64,000 nt of DNA from Euptelea pleiosperma (GCA_035048495.1 CM068542.1:37291109-37355108), one strand, 5' to 3'. Positions 22,101 through 32,793 are shown, numbered from the stretch's first letter. Program-made: numbers and translations. The notes: generated by a model not told the origin, from the letters alone.

Positions 22101-23907
22101 TCTCACATAATTATATGCATTAATTTTTCTTTTTTTTCAGGGTACTTGCCAGGAAGGTTGTATGACCTCAATACATCAAGATATGGAAATGAGGTTGAAT
22201 TAAAGGCACTGATAAAGGCTTTCCACGACAAGGGAATTCAGTGCATTGCGGACATAGTTATAAACCATAGAACTGCAGAGAAGAAGGATGGGAGAGGGAT
22301 ATGGTGCATCTTTGAAGGAGGAACACCAGACGATCGCCTCGACTGGGGCCCCTCTTTCATCTGTGGTGATGACACCCTATATTCTGATGGTACGGGTAAT
22401 CCTGACACTGGTGCTGACTTTGGAGGTGCTCCAGACATTGATCACACCAACCCAAGAGTCCAGAGAGAGCTGTCAGATTGGATGAATTGGCTAAAGACCG
22501 AAATTGGGTTCCAGGGATGGAGATTTGACTTTGCAAGGGGATATTCCCCCAAGTTTACCAAGGTCTATATGGAGCAGACTCGGCCGAGCTTTGCAGTCGG
22601 AGAGATTTGGAATTCTCTTGCTTATGGGCAGGATGGGAAGCCAGAATACAACCAGGACGCGCATAGGCGTGAGCTAGTAGAGTGGGTTCAAGCTTCAGGA
22701 GGGTCTGTGACAGCCTTTGATTTCACAACCAAGGGGATCCTCCAAGCAGCAGTGGAAGGGGAGCTGTGGAGAATGAAGGACTCGAATGGAGGACCACCAG
22801 GAATGATCGGATTGTTGCCTGGAAATGCTGTAACTTTCATCGACAACCATGACACAGGGTCTACGCAGAAGATATGGCCATTTCCTTCCGACAAAGTCAT
22901 GCAGGGATACGTGTACATACTCACCCATCCAGGGATACCATCCATAGTAATTTCTTATACTTTGGCTAGCTTTTCTTTTGCTACATAACATGTAGTTTAT
23001 CTAACTAGAAACTTGATTTAAGTCAAATTTTGAATTGAATCATATCCTACTATAGAAATTCAGAAGAATTACATATCCTAGTATAGAAATTCAGAAGAAT
23101 TAGAATCTTCTTATCTCTTCTAGATAGATCTGAAAGAGTTCTCTATGACTATTGGCAAGAGTACTTTCAAATGTGAAGGGGAGTGGGATCTACTTCCATG
23201 GTTTTCAGTGGTACAATCCATTGACTTAACAGAAACTGTAGAGGTTAAAACAGTTTTTGACCCTCTCATGCACCATGTATATATAACAACACTTGCATCT
23301 GGATGGGGCACGGATTCGGGCCTCCCTATTTACAAAGAATAAGAATTTCGAATCAAAAGAAGTGTTGATCGGCTCAATCGTTTAGTGTTTGGCTTTTGAT
23401 CCTCTCTACACTACATGATCTTGAGTGGATAGACAGGGGAGATGGAACCCAGTAAAGAAAATGCATTTGGTATGGTTAGCACATGATGGCTAACGCCTTC
23501 TATTACTGTCCGATGTGACGAGCGGCTGAAACACTTGATCGTAATGAACGTGGAATTTATCATTCTCTGTTAACTGTTTATAAAAAAATTTAGTAAGACA
23601 GCAAATATGCCACTTATTCTTAACTAAGGTGTTGCTTGTTTCTCTTGTGCAGTTCTATGACCACTTCTTCGACTGGGGGCTAAAGGAGGAGATTGGTAAA
23701 TTGGCTGCAATCAGGTCCAGGAATGGGATCCGACCAACAAGCACCCTGCGCATTATAGCCTCCGACGCTGATCTCTATTTAGCTGCGGTCGATGAGAAAA
23801 TTATTGCCAAGATTGGGCCAAGGTATGACGTCGGAAACCTTGTCCCACCAAACTTCAAGATTGTCACCTCCGGAAATGACTATGCTGTGTGGGAGAAAAT
23901 ACAGTAA
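19184..23907 (+). CDS. AMY: secreted alpha-amylase, tandem copy 2 (canonical)
   Basis: Exons 19184-19270, 19407-19539, 22141-22946 and 23653-23907 join to 426 aa plus stop. A GH13 starch hydrolase with signal peptide (residues 1-24, ending FTAA) followed by QLLFQGFNWESW. Visible motifs: DIVINHRTA, the calcium region [14 protein letters not shown], catalytic Asp203 in GWRFDF, Glu228 in VGEIWN, Asp308 in FIDNHD, and the C-terminal domain ending AVWEKIQ. As in copy 1 the usual WW pair is LL (GLLPGNA). It retains the canonical calcium-region residues that copy 1 has changed and has two more residues in exon 3. Exon 4 differs from copy 1 at about 10 of 255 bases and one amino acid, far less than exon 3. 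Intron 2 is 2.6 kb. A MITE lies between its ancestral TATA region and the ATG. Confidence 0.95.
19540..22140. other. intron 2 of amylase gene 2
   Basis: It holds a GT run at 19638-19652, the segment shared with gene 1 intron 2 (20008-20330, and again near aggagcctcccttaat at 20604), and AT-rich spacer. A stretch with repeated ccaatctgag-like words lies at 21230-21560. No coding relic is recognised. Confidence 0.5.
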
Positions 23908-24439
23908 GGAATTCGCGATTATCCTTCGACGAACAAAAAATAATTTTAGATGGTGCACTGCGCCAGCGAAAAGTGTTGTACAAATGAAAGCTCTAATGAT
24001 CAGAGGGCTTGGATTGTCTAATTTATGTGATGTTTATATGGTATGAATAAATAATCCGGTGGACATGTTGCCAGATACTGGAACTTGGAGAGTTACCGAT
24101 CCAACATGAAAAATATGGAAATCTAGCACCTCAATCTCAATGGCCATACATGCATGGGTCAAAAACCAAATCAAACAGATTATTTTAACCATCCAACATA
24201 GCACAATATTCTTCAGACATTCAAAACAGAACAGCTAATGGTCCAGAAAAAAATCTATACGATAGATGGTTACAATCATTCGATCAGATTGACTTTTGAC
24301 TTGCTGGGATTCATTGAATAGTGGGTCCTGTGACTGTCCCCTGGCATGTGCGCCACTTGTGTTCTTTTTTCATCAAGGAGAGAATCTGAGTATTACAAAA
24401 TTGGATGTTTGACATCGGAAAAAAGTTGTACCCCCTTCA

Positions 24440-24690
24440 AAAAATGGCACATGGCATCTTTTGGGTCCATTGACCCCCTTGAATGTTTGGCCCACTCCTC
24501 AGTGGACCTACACACTAAAAATAAGCCTTATTGGTGATCTATAGCCTTTGAATTCGAGTGTTTGCTCATAATGGGCTTGGAATCCACTCATGGGCCTGTT
24601 CATGAAACCCACTATGAAAGTGCTCGAATCCAATGGTTAGAAATCACCAATCAGGCTGTTTTTTAGTGTGTCAGGTCCACCAAAGGATGG
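24440..24690. mobile_element. Mutator-like MITE relic
   Basis: gtggcacatggcatctt-like text, ccattgacccccttgaatgtttggc, acacactaaaaataagcc and the complementary caccaatcaggctg-ttttttagtgtg mark a diverged core with inverted arms. Ends are not clear. Confidence 0.55.
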
Positions 24691-24729
24691 GACACACTTG
24701 AAAAATATATCAATCGTGGTGAGCGATCA

Positions 24730-25835
24730 CGAGCTAGTTTGGGCTTCGAAGCTCACCAGTGGACACTGGCATACGCTCGCTACCTCGAACTTGGGCCCTT
24801 ACTGGCACACACTTTGTGAGGGTCTCCAAACCACCACACTTAATCCCCACACAATCTATGCACAAGCCCAATTGCAGGAGGAAGACATTACGAACGTGAC
24901 CTTTAGTCTCCGAGAAGAAGCCTCTTTGAAGGACGGAGTCGTCAAGCCATTGCTCCATGTCAGATGAATCACAGTGCGGCGACCCAAATTCAAAGATGAG
25001 GATTTTGTCAAAGGCATGGATAGTCTGGTAAGAGGACACTATAAGGCTCATAGGCCATGCTCGTCTAGTCTACGTATTCGAATTCTCTCAGTACATCCCA
25101 AGCCTTAGGCTTCCATTCCAAGAAGCAAACAAAGTGAAGAACAGGATAGAGGAACTAATACGCCCATACGTTTCTCTTCACAAATCATCCGAATCGATGT
25201 CACCCTGTCCCAATTGCTACTTGCACTTCCTCCTCTCCCAGGACTTTTCGGAAGACGTCGTAATCTTCAATCTGTTCTAGCTGTTCATGCTCGCAGTCGA
25301 TAGCACCGCCACCGCAACCACATGGGCACTTGCATTCTTGATACACAATCAACAAAACCAACAAAAGCTCTACGAGGAGGTTAGCCGAAACACGAAAGAA
25401 TTGGTTACGATAGAGGAGGTGAATAAGTTACAACATGTCCATGCAGTAGTGAAGGAGATCACTATGAGAATGAGACCCGTAGCACCCTTGGCAGTGCCTC
25501 ACGAGCGGTGTGGGATAGCAAGCTGATGGGAACTAAGGTGGTGGAAGGTACTCCAGTGGTGGTGAACCTCTACAATGTGCTACGCGATCCGAATGTCTGG
25601 GCTGAGCCACATCGGTTCGTGCCGGAAAGGTTCTTGGCTTCTTTGAATCATGAGTGTGAAGGTTACAACGGTAACACTGCTCTTATGAGGGCTATCCGGC
25701 TATGGAGAGGTCTTTCCTTCCATTTGGTGCAGGAAGGCAAATTTGTACAGGTATGGAGTTGGCAAAGCTTCAGTTTGCTCTCACTAGCAAATTTGGTCAA
25801 CAGCTTTCACTGGTCAACCGTAGTATAAGGTCAAC
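24730..25835 (+). pseudogene. cytochrome P450 pseudogene (A-type), copy 1
   Basis: Pieces in order: GPYWHTLCEG (about 24800), LQEEDITNVTFSLREEASLKDGV, QYIPSLRLPFQEANKVKNRIEELI, the I-helix AVDSTATATTWALAFLIHN, then VPHERCG, VVNLYNVLRDPNVWAEPHRF, PERFL, and the heme loop PFGAGRQICTGMELAKLQFA after a frameshift. The N-terminal anchor is missing, a TAG lies in the I-helix approach, and at least three frame changes occur, so no enzyme can be made. The pattern fits the plant CYP71 clan; subfamily cannot be named. Confidence 0.88.
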
Positions 25836-26009
25836 TACCTGATTTGACCGAGGACCTCACCTTTGTTTTAAGGATGAAGACTCCACTAGCAGCACGTATA
25901 GAGCATCGTTGATCTTGAAGGCTACCCACTGAATGGTTCAAGTTGAAGATTCCTTGAGTGCATGTACGGTTGGGATTGTTTGTTCTTTATTATATGAGTA
26001 GAACTTTGC

Positions 26010-26286
26010 TGACTGCCCACAATATAAGCCACTTGGCACACTCTTAGAGGACGCTGACCGTATGTATGTTTGGCCATTTCCTAGGTAGACCTACAAACCA
26101 AAAATCAGCCCGATTAGTGATTTCAAACCTTGGATCTTCGTACCCCAAATAATGGTCAATAATCATCAAATTATACGGTTAAAAATCAACCCTTGAAAAT
26201 GACTCCAATCAATGGCTTGGAAATCACTAATCAGACAGATTTTTGGTCTATAGGTCCACAAAGGGATTGGCCAAACATCCATACGG
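26010..26286. mobile_element. Mutator-like MITE immediately upstream of PPR gene 1
   Basis: It runs from tgcccacaatataagccactt through gctgaccgtatgtatgtttgg and the inverted arm to ggccaaacatccatacggt, then stops abruptly. The right terminal part is missing. It ends about 105 bp before the PPR start codon. Confidence 0.8.
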
Positions 26287-26389
26287 TACTTCTCATTGCA
26301 ACAGTGCCTTTTGTCGTACGCGCGTAAGTGGAGTATCATGCACTGCGCGTAATGTTGGGAGAAGCTGCCATGTAGATTCTCCCGCCACC

Positions 26390-28600
26390 ATGAACTTGGT
26401 TTGCTCGACCAGCCGGTTTCTTCGTGTCATCCAATCAAACTCACTCGTCAGATACGTCGCTCGCGCTCATCTTTCTTTCGAAATTCTTCTCCCTTCACAG
26501 CCCGACGTCTTTCTTTGGAACTCTGTTTTCAAATCCTGCATTGAAAGCAAAAATTCGAGATGGGCACTCATTCTATTCCGTCAAATGTTGCAGGCCAACG
26601 TAAATCCAAACGATCTCACCTTCTCCTTGCTCATCAAGGCCTGCACTTCTTCTCCTTCTTCTTGCTCTCTTTCGGATTCAATCTCTGTGAAACAAGAAGC
26701 AAAACAGATTCACACCCACCTTCTCAAATCCGGGTTTGATCGATTTCCTTATGTGGGCACTGCTCTTCTTGACCTTTATGCGAAATCTGGATGCATTTTC
26801 TTTGCGGATCAATTGTTCGAAGACATGCCCAATAGAGATCTTATCTCTTGGAATGCGTTGCTTTGTGGGTACTCGCATAATGGGTACGACTTCAATGCCT
26901 TGGGACTATTTTCGGAAATGTTAAAACATGGCGTGAGCCCTTGTCGGGTGACATTGGTTAGTGTCATACCTTCTTGTGCTCGGCCAGAATTATTGTATCA
27001 AGGGAAGTCCATCCATGGATTTGGAATTAAGGTTGCTCTTGATTTGGATTCCCGGGTGAAGAATGCACTTACTGCCATGTATGCAAAATGTTCGGATTTA
27101 GTTGCTGCCAGGGTTTTATTTGAAGGGATGTCTGAGAAAAGTGTAATCTCGTGGAACACCATGATTGGTGCATATGGCCAAAATGGTTATTTCGACGAGG
27201 CATTCCTTGTCTTTAAACGAATGCGGGAAGAAAATTTAGGAGCCAATTCAGTTACTATTGTGAGCCTTCTATCGGCAAATGCGCATTTGGATACTATCCA
27301 TTCTTATGCTGTTAAAACTGGTCTCAACACTGATGCATCAGTAATTACTTCACTTGTTTGTGTGTATGCGAGGTGTGGGGAGACGGAATTGGCAGAATTG
27401 CTTTATGGGTCGATGCCTCGAAAGAACTTAGTTTCATTAACAGCAATCATCTCTAGTTATGCGGAGAAAGGAGACATGGCTTCGGCTGTAAAATGTTTTT
27501 CTCAGATACAGATTGTCGACATGAAACCAGATGCCGTCGCCATGGTTAGCATCCTTCATGGGTTGACAAACCCAACTTATATTGGAGTTGGGATTGCTTT
27601 ACATGGTTACAGTATCAAAAGTGGGTTGGGTTCTGATACATTGGTGATTAATGGGCTCATTATCATGTACACCAATTTTGATGACATAGAAGCTGCTTTC
27701 TCTTTGTTTCTAAGGTTGCATGAAAGGCCATTGATCAGTTGGAATTCAATTATTTCTAGCTGTGTTCGAGTTGGAAGGTCGAGTGATGCCATGAAGCTGT
27801 TCTGCCAGATGAAGATATCTGGATATAATCCAGACCCAATCACCATGGCCAGCATGCTCTCAGGATGTTCCCAGCTTGGATCATTGCAGTTTGGAAGAAG
27901 ACTACATAACTACATTCTTAGGAACAGTCTAGAAGTGGAAAACTTTGTTGTGACTGCCCTTATAGACATGTATGTAAAGTGTGGAAGCATTGAAAGTGCA
28001 GGAAGAGTGTTCAAAAGCATCAATGAGCCATGTTTGGCAACTTGGAACACGATGATCTTGGGATACGGTTTGTACAGGTTGGAACATGAATCTCTCGGAC
28101 ATTACTCAGAGATGGTAAAACACGGCGTAGAACCTGATGACTTTACTTTCTTAGGAGTTTTATCCGCTTGTACCCACGCAGGTCTTGTTCATGAAGGGGA
28201 AAGATATTTCAGGATCATGACAGAGGAATTTGGTCTGGTTCCTGGAGTACAACATCACGCGTGCATGGTCGATCTCCTCAGTCGTGCAGGTTGGTTGGAC
28301 GAAGCAGTTACATTTATCAAGAACATGGAGGTCAAGCCTGATTCGGTCGTCTGGGGAGCTCTGCTTGGTGCCTGTTGCATCCACCAAGAGATCAAACTTG
28401 GGGAGTGTGTGGCAAAGAGGATTTTCCTTTTGGATTATCGAAATGGTGGATTCTATGTCTTGATGTCGAATCTTTATGCATCTAGAGAGAGGTGGGATGA
28501 TGTAGCCAGGGTGAGAGAGATGATGAGAGACACTGGAGGGGATGGTTGTTCAGGGACTAGCCTGGTTGAATCAACTTCCTCCCATTTCTTGCAAGATTGA
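26390..28600 (+). CDS. PPR protein, PLS class with E-type end (PPR gene 1)
   Basis: An intronless 736-aa frame. I chose the ATG at 26390 because it sits in a strong context (gccaccATGa) and because an upstream in-frame ATG at 26243 lies inside the MITE. PPR proteins bind organelle RNA sequence-specifically, and the PLS class usually serves C-to-U editing. Tandem motifs run from about residue 40 to 690, with typical words DVFLWNSVFKSC, PYVGTALLDLYAKSG, DLISWNALLCGYSHNG, VVTALIDMYVKCGSIESA, DDFTFLGVLSACTHAG. It ends with an E-like region (WGALLGACC, YVLMSNLYAS, VREMM) and no DYW domain, so editing would need a partner. The basic N-terminus suggests mitochondria or plastid. P450 relic upstream, PPR gene 2 downstream, same strand. 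Confidence 0.93.
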   Translation: MNLVCSTSRFLRVIQSNSLVRYVARAHLSFEILLPSQPDVFLWNSVFKSCIESKNSRWALILFRQMLQANVNPNDLTFSLLIKACTSSPSSCSLSDSISVKQEAKQIHTHLLKSGFDRFPYVGTALLDLYAKSGCIFFADQLFEDMPNRDLISWNALLCGYSHNGYDFNALGLFSEMLKHGVSPCRVTLVSVIPSCARPELLYQGKSIHGFGIKVALDLDSRVKNALTAMYAKCSDLVAARVLFEGMSEKSVISWNTMIGAYGQNGYFDEAFLVFKRMREENLGANSVTIVSLLSANAHLDTIHSYAVKTGLNTDASVITSLVCVYARCGETELAELLYGSMPRKNLVSLTAIISSYAEKGDMASAVKCFSQIQIVDMKPDAVAMVSILHGLTNPTYIGVGIALHGYSIKSGLGSDTLVINGLIIMYTNFDDIEAAFSLFLRLHERPLISWNSIISSCVRVGRSSDAMKLFCQMKISGYNPDPITMASMLSGCSQLGSLQFGRRLHNYILRNSLEVENFVVTALIDMYVKCGSIESAGRVFKSINEPCLATWNTMILGYGLYRLEHESLGHYSEMVKHGVEPDDFTFLGVLSACTHAGLVHEGERYFRIMTEEFGLVPGVQHHACMVDLLSRAGWLDEAVTFIKNMEVKPDSVVWGALLGACCIHQEIKLGECVAKRIFLLDYRNGGFYVLMSNLYASRERWDDVARVREMMRDTGGDGCSGTSLVESTSSHFLQD

Positions 28601-28844
28601 ATTCCAACTTGTCCATAAGTAATATCAATTTGGATGGGAATTCCAGGTAATTTCTGTCCGTATGATCCCCATTTCAATGACTGGGTGTTGAGGGGCCCAT
28701 TGATCACCAGGCATCAACCAACTGGAATTCAAACCACTATAAAACAGGCCCAAAACTACATACCAAGGAAGGAAGAATTTCCTTGAATTGCATAATTAAG
28801 TTGATGGAATTTTGGTATAAATTATATCAAAATTTATACAGAAA

Positions 28845-29595
28845 TTTTTTGAAACAAACCCAAGTTTAAGGGTATTTTGTAAAAAGAACCGTATTTTTTG
28901 AAATTTGTCAAAACAAACCTAGGACGCCGGACCGTTTGGCGTATTTTCACGAAACTTTAAAATGGCTGAATTGCCCTCTTCAAACGATACGCCAAATGGT
29001 TAGGCGTATGTTGTTATACGTCGCCAAACGGTATGGCGTATCACTATGTGAACCGCCAAACGGTTTGGCGGTTCACAAAGTGATACGCCATACTGTTAGG
29101 CGTTTATTTTTTACTGTGTTAACGTGAAACTCACGTTTGATGATGTTAGAAATTTCAGATCACCAAAAATCAGCCATTGATTTCCTTGTGTGTACACCAA
29201 AATTATGAAAAAAAAAAGTCAAATCGCCGTCAGACGCCATACTGTTTGGCGAGGGTTATTAATAGTCGCCAAATCGTTCGGCGACGGTTATTAACAGTCG
29301 CCAAACCATTCGGCATATGCTATTAAAAGTCGCCAAACGGTTTGGCGACATTTAATAGCCGACGCCGAACGGTTTGGCGACTGTTAATAACCGTCGCCAA
29401 ACAGTATGGCGTCTGCCAATGATTTGACATTTTTCAGTCAACAGGACAAGGGCAAATCTGCCATTAAAATATTTTTTGAGCATACGCCAAATGGTTCGGC
29501 GTCTTAGGTTTGTTTTGACAAATTTCTAAAAATACGGTTCTTTTTGGAAAATACCCTTAAACTTGGGTTTGTTTCGAAAATTTTCCGAAATTTAT
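28845..29595. mobile_element. fold-back element with a 32-bp periodic palindrome array
   Basis: Outer arms of about 85 bp are inverted (gaaacaaacccaagtttaag at 28850 against cttaaacttgggtttgtttc at 29558). Inside, a 17-bp near-palindrome CGCCAAACGGTTTGGCG recurs with variants. Starts at 28990, 29022, 29054 and 29086, and again at 29235, 29267, 29299, 29331, 29363 and 29395, are each exactly 32 bp apart. Single copies start at 28925 and 29485. The 15-bp spacers are mirrored about units 29054 and 29331. No coding capacity. It lies between the two PPR genes. Confidence 0.85.
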
Positions 29596-29772
29596 AACTA
29601 ATTTTGGTATGTATTTTGGTGGGTATAAATTATAAAATTCCACTTTATTTGGCTTAGAACTTCTATTGTTACTCCCTTTCAACGTCTCTATTTTCAATTC
29701 CACTTTCGCAAGTTTGCACTCAAATGGCGGGAATGGCTGCTACAAGCAAGCAACGGTCTCCTGTTTGACAAC

Positions 29773-32700
29773 ATGGTTTTGGATCTTCGTCGTCGATTCC
29801 TCTCTGCTTCATCTCTTCTGAATCTTATGCCATCACTCTGCCGCTTCTGTGGCAATCTTTCTTCTCTCAGAGATGAACAAACAGAAAAGAACTTGTCCAC
29901 GTATTCGATTCGAGGAGATTCCACTGATCAATATGGCATCAACTTTCTTAGTCCGTTGCGCCTCTGTCAAAACATCAAAGACCTGAAGCAAGTTAAGTCT
30001 CTCCTCGTGGTGCACGGTGTAATGGAAGATGAGCCTCTGCTTGGAGAATGCATTAGACTCTGTTTTCATTTGGGTACCCCAGAACTTGCTTTCAATGTTT
30101 TCAGGAGAATAGAAAAGCCCAGTTTGTTCTTGCAGAATACAATGATCAGGTGCCTTTCTAATCACGGACTATATGACAATCTCTTAAGTCTCTACTTGAA
30201 ATGTCAGAAATCAGGCTGTGGTTCAGACAATTTCACCTTCCCCTTTGTGATCAAGGCCTGTGCATCTCTATATGCTCTTCGAACTGGAAAAGAGATTCAC
30301 TGTGTTGTTTTGAGAACAGGGTTTGAGCAAAACCTTGTTGTGCAGACTGCTCTCATCGATATGTATGCTAAAACTGGTCATATAGAAACCTCACGCCTAC
30401 TTCTCGAGAGAATTTCTCAGCCAGACTTGGTTTCCTGGAATGCCTTGCTTTCTGGGTATTCTTATAATGGGCTTGACTGGGAAGTATTCGAGGTTTTCCG
30501 GCAAATTAGGGTGACGGGATTGAAGCCTAATATAAGCACCTTTGCCAGCTTAATTCCTGTGTGTACCCGTTTGGGAACTCTAAATACTGGAAGATCCATC
30601 CATGGCTTTGCAATCAAATATGGGGTTTTCTTGGATAAATCTCTGGTTCCTGCATTAATCTCAATGTATGGTGGTGGTGAGGATTTATCAGTTGCTAGGG
30701 AATTGTTTGATCTGCTACATGAAAAGAATGTTGTTACCTGGAATGCCATGATCTCTGCATATACACAAAACAGAAAGTCCAGTGAAGCCTTTGAAGTTTA
30801 CCGGCTAATGCTCCGAGAAAACGTGCATCCTAATTTGGTCACTTTTGTGTCCATAATTCCCTGTTGTGATAACCTTGATAACGCTCAATATGGAGGATCT
30901 GTTCATGCTTGCGGAATCAAACATGGGATAGAACGTCAAACTTCTGTGGTTACTACTCTTTTGTCAATGTACGCCAAGCTTGGAGATATAGACTCTGCCC
31001 AGCTTCTCTTTGATGGAATGCCGGAGAGAAACCTCCTTTCGTGGAATTCAATGGTTTCTGGGTATGTACAGAATGGGCTTTTGGACATGGGTTTGGCTAC
31101 ATTTCATGAAATGCAATTAGCAGGCTTTGTTCCAGACTCAGTCTCCATGATTAGTGTTCTTTCCGCTTGTGCCAAATTAAAGGACACTCAACTGGGTATG
31201 TCTGCCCATGCATATTGTCTTAGAAATGGATTTGATTTGAATCTTAATGTGTCAAATGCACTTCTGGCTTTCTACTCTGACTGTGTTCAGTTCTCCTCTT
31301 CTCTTAAGCTATTCCGTAAGATGGTGATAAGAAATGTGGTTTCTTGGAATACTTTGATATCCAGTTGTGTTCGTAATGGTGACATGAGAACTATGGTCAC
31401 CTTCCTACACCAGATGCAGCGAGAAGATGTGAAGTTCGATTTGGTTACCATGATAAGCATTCTGCCTAGTTACTGTGAGACTGAGAAACTGGTAGAAGGG
31501 ATGGCTGTTCATGGCCATGCGATCAAAATCGGGCTCAGCTTTGATGTTTCTCTGGTCAACGCACTTATTAGTATGTATGTCAATTGTGGGGATCTTGATG
31601 CAGGGTACTTACTTTTTGAGGGCATGCCATTAAGGAACGTGGTCTCCTGGAATGCTCTGATAACTGGCTACCGTTACAATAACCTACACGCGGAGGTCAT
31701 GGTCTTGTTTCGCCGAATGATAACGGAGGATCAAAAGCCAAATTTTGTTAGCTTGCTGAATATATTGCCTATATGCTGCAATCAGTTGCAAGGTAAGTCC
31801 ATTCATGCTTATGCGGTCAGAACTCGTGAGGTAATAGAACCTCCTCTTGTTACATCCCTTATATGCATGTATGCTAGATTTGAGAGCATAAATTTATGTC
31901 GTCTGCTGTTTGAAAGGGCGGATAAGAGCAATGTTACTGTGTGGAATGCTATCATGTCTGTGCATGTACAAAGCAAAAATGCCAAACATGCTGTTGCCTC
32001 CTTACGTGAAATGCTACAGATGGAAGTGGAGCCAGACCATGTAACAGTCTTGACCTTAATCTCCGCGTGTGTTCAATTAAGCAGTCTGAATCTCACTCAA
32101 TCTGTGATGGCTTACATTATTTGCAAGGGCTTTGAGAAAGATATACTTGTGAGAAACGCCCTTATAGACTTGTATGCCAGGTGTGGATACATCTCCATTG
32201 CAAGAAAGCTATTTGATGGCTTGATGCAAAAGGATACTGTCTCTTGGAGTGTGATAATCAATGGGTACGGTATTCATGGGGATGGTGAGACTGCCCTTGC
32301 TCTCTTCACACAGATGAAATATTCTGGTTTCGAACCCGATGATGTTACTTTTATTAGTATTTTATCTGCTTGCAGCCATTCAGGTTTGGTTGAGCAAGGC
32401 CAAATTCTTTTCAACTCTATGGTAGAAGAACATGGTATCATACCCAGAATGGAGCATTATGCCTGCATGGTAGACCTTCTTGGCCGAACAGGTCACTTGA
32501 ATGAAGCTTATGACCTTGTTAAGAGACTGCCGTTTAAGCCTTCTGCGAGTTTGCTTGAGTCTCTACTTGGTGCCTGTAGCATCCACGGCAATTTTGAACT
32601 TGCTGAAGAAATTGGTAGATTGCTCTTTGAGCTGGACCCAAAAAACTCGGGTTCGTTTGTGATGCTTTCCAATGTCTATGCAGCAGCTGGAAGGTGGACT

Positions 32701-32793
32701 GATGCCAGCAGAGTAAGGTGTGAAATGGAAGAAAGAAGATTGAGAAAAGTGCCTGGTTTCAGTCTAATTGAGGTGAATGGATGCCAACATTAA
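29773..32793 (+). CDS. PPR protein, PLS class with E-type end (PPR gene 2)
   Basis: An intronless 1006-aa frame, long for the family. Many PPR units are legible from about residue 110 to 900: FTFPFVIKACASL, VVQTALIDMYAKTGHIE, DLVSWNALLSGYSYNG, NVVTWNAMISAYTQN, NLLSWNSMVSGYVQNG, NVVSWNALITGY, ILVRNALIDLYARCGY, DDVTFISILSACSHSGL. The end is an E-type region (LLESLLGACSIHG, FVMLSNVYAAAGRW, GFSLIEVNG) and stops at NGCQH without a DYW deaminase domain. Expected role: organelle RNA editing or processing. The N-terminus (VLDLRRRFLSASSLLNLM) looks like a transit peptide. A broken copy of residues about 407-490 sits at 18319-18575. Confidence 0.95.
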   Translation: MVLDLRRRFLSASSLLNLMPSLCRFCGNLSSLRDEQTEKNLSTYSIRGDSTDQYGINFLSPLRLCQNIKDLKQVKSLLVVHGVMEDEPLLGECIRLCFHLGTPELAFNVFRRIEKPSLFLQNTMIRCLSNHGLYDNLLSLYLKCQKSGCGSDNFTFPFVIKACASLYALRTGKEIHCVVLRTGFEQNLVVQTALIDMYAKTGHIETSRLLLERISQPDLVSWNALLSGYSYNGLDWEVFEVFRQIRVTGLKPNISTFASLIPVCTRLGTLNTGRSIHGFAIKYGVFLDKSLVPALISMYGGGEDLSVARELFDLLHEKNVVTWNAMISAYTQNRKSSEAFEVYRLMLRENVHPNLVTFVSIIPCCDNLDNAQYGGSVHACGIKHGIERQTSVVTTLLSMYAKLGDIDSAQLLFDGMPERNLLSWNSMVSGYVQNGLLDMGLATFHEMQLAGFVPDSVSMISVLSACAKLKDTQLGMSAHAYCLRNGFDLNLNVSNALLAFYSDCVQFSSSLKLFRKMVIRNVVSWNTLISSCVRNGDMRTMVTFLHQMQREDVKFDLVTMISILPSYCETEKLVEGMAVHGHAIKIGLSFDVSLVNALISMYVNCGDLDAGYLLFEGMPLRNVVSWNALITGYRYNNLHAEVMVLFRRMITEDQKPNFVSLLNILPICCNQLQGKSIHAYAVRTREVIEPPLVTSLICMYARFESINLCRLLFERADKSNVTVWNAIMSVHVQSKNAKHAVASLREMLQMEVEPDHVTVLTLISACVQLSSLNLTQSVMAYIICKGFEKDILVRNALIDLYARCGYISIARKLFDGLMQKDTVSWSVIINGYGIHGDGETALALFTQMKYSGFEPDDVTFISILSACSHSGLVEQGQILFNSMVEEHGIIPRMEHYACMVDLLGRTGHLNEAYDLVKRLPFKPSASLLESLLGACSIHGNFELAEEIGRLLFELDPKNSGSFVMLSNVYAAAGRWTDASRVRCEMEERRLRKVPGFSLIEVNGCQH

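Noticed and set aside
26243..26389. N-terminal extension of PPR gene 1
   Set aside because: Its first residues are translated MITE sequence; the ATG at 26390 has a better context and fits PPR N-termini.
28990..29411. CRISPR-like array (17-bp repeats, 15-bp spacers)
   Set aside because: Repeats are palindromic variants, spacers are mirrored not unique, arms are inverted and the context is a plant nuclear fold-back element.
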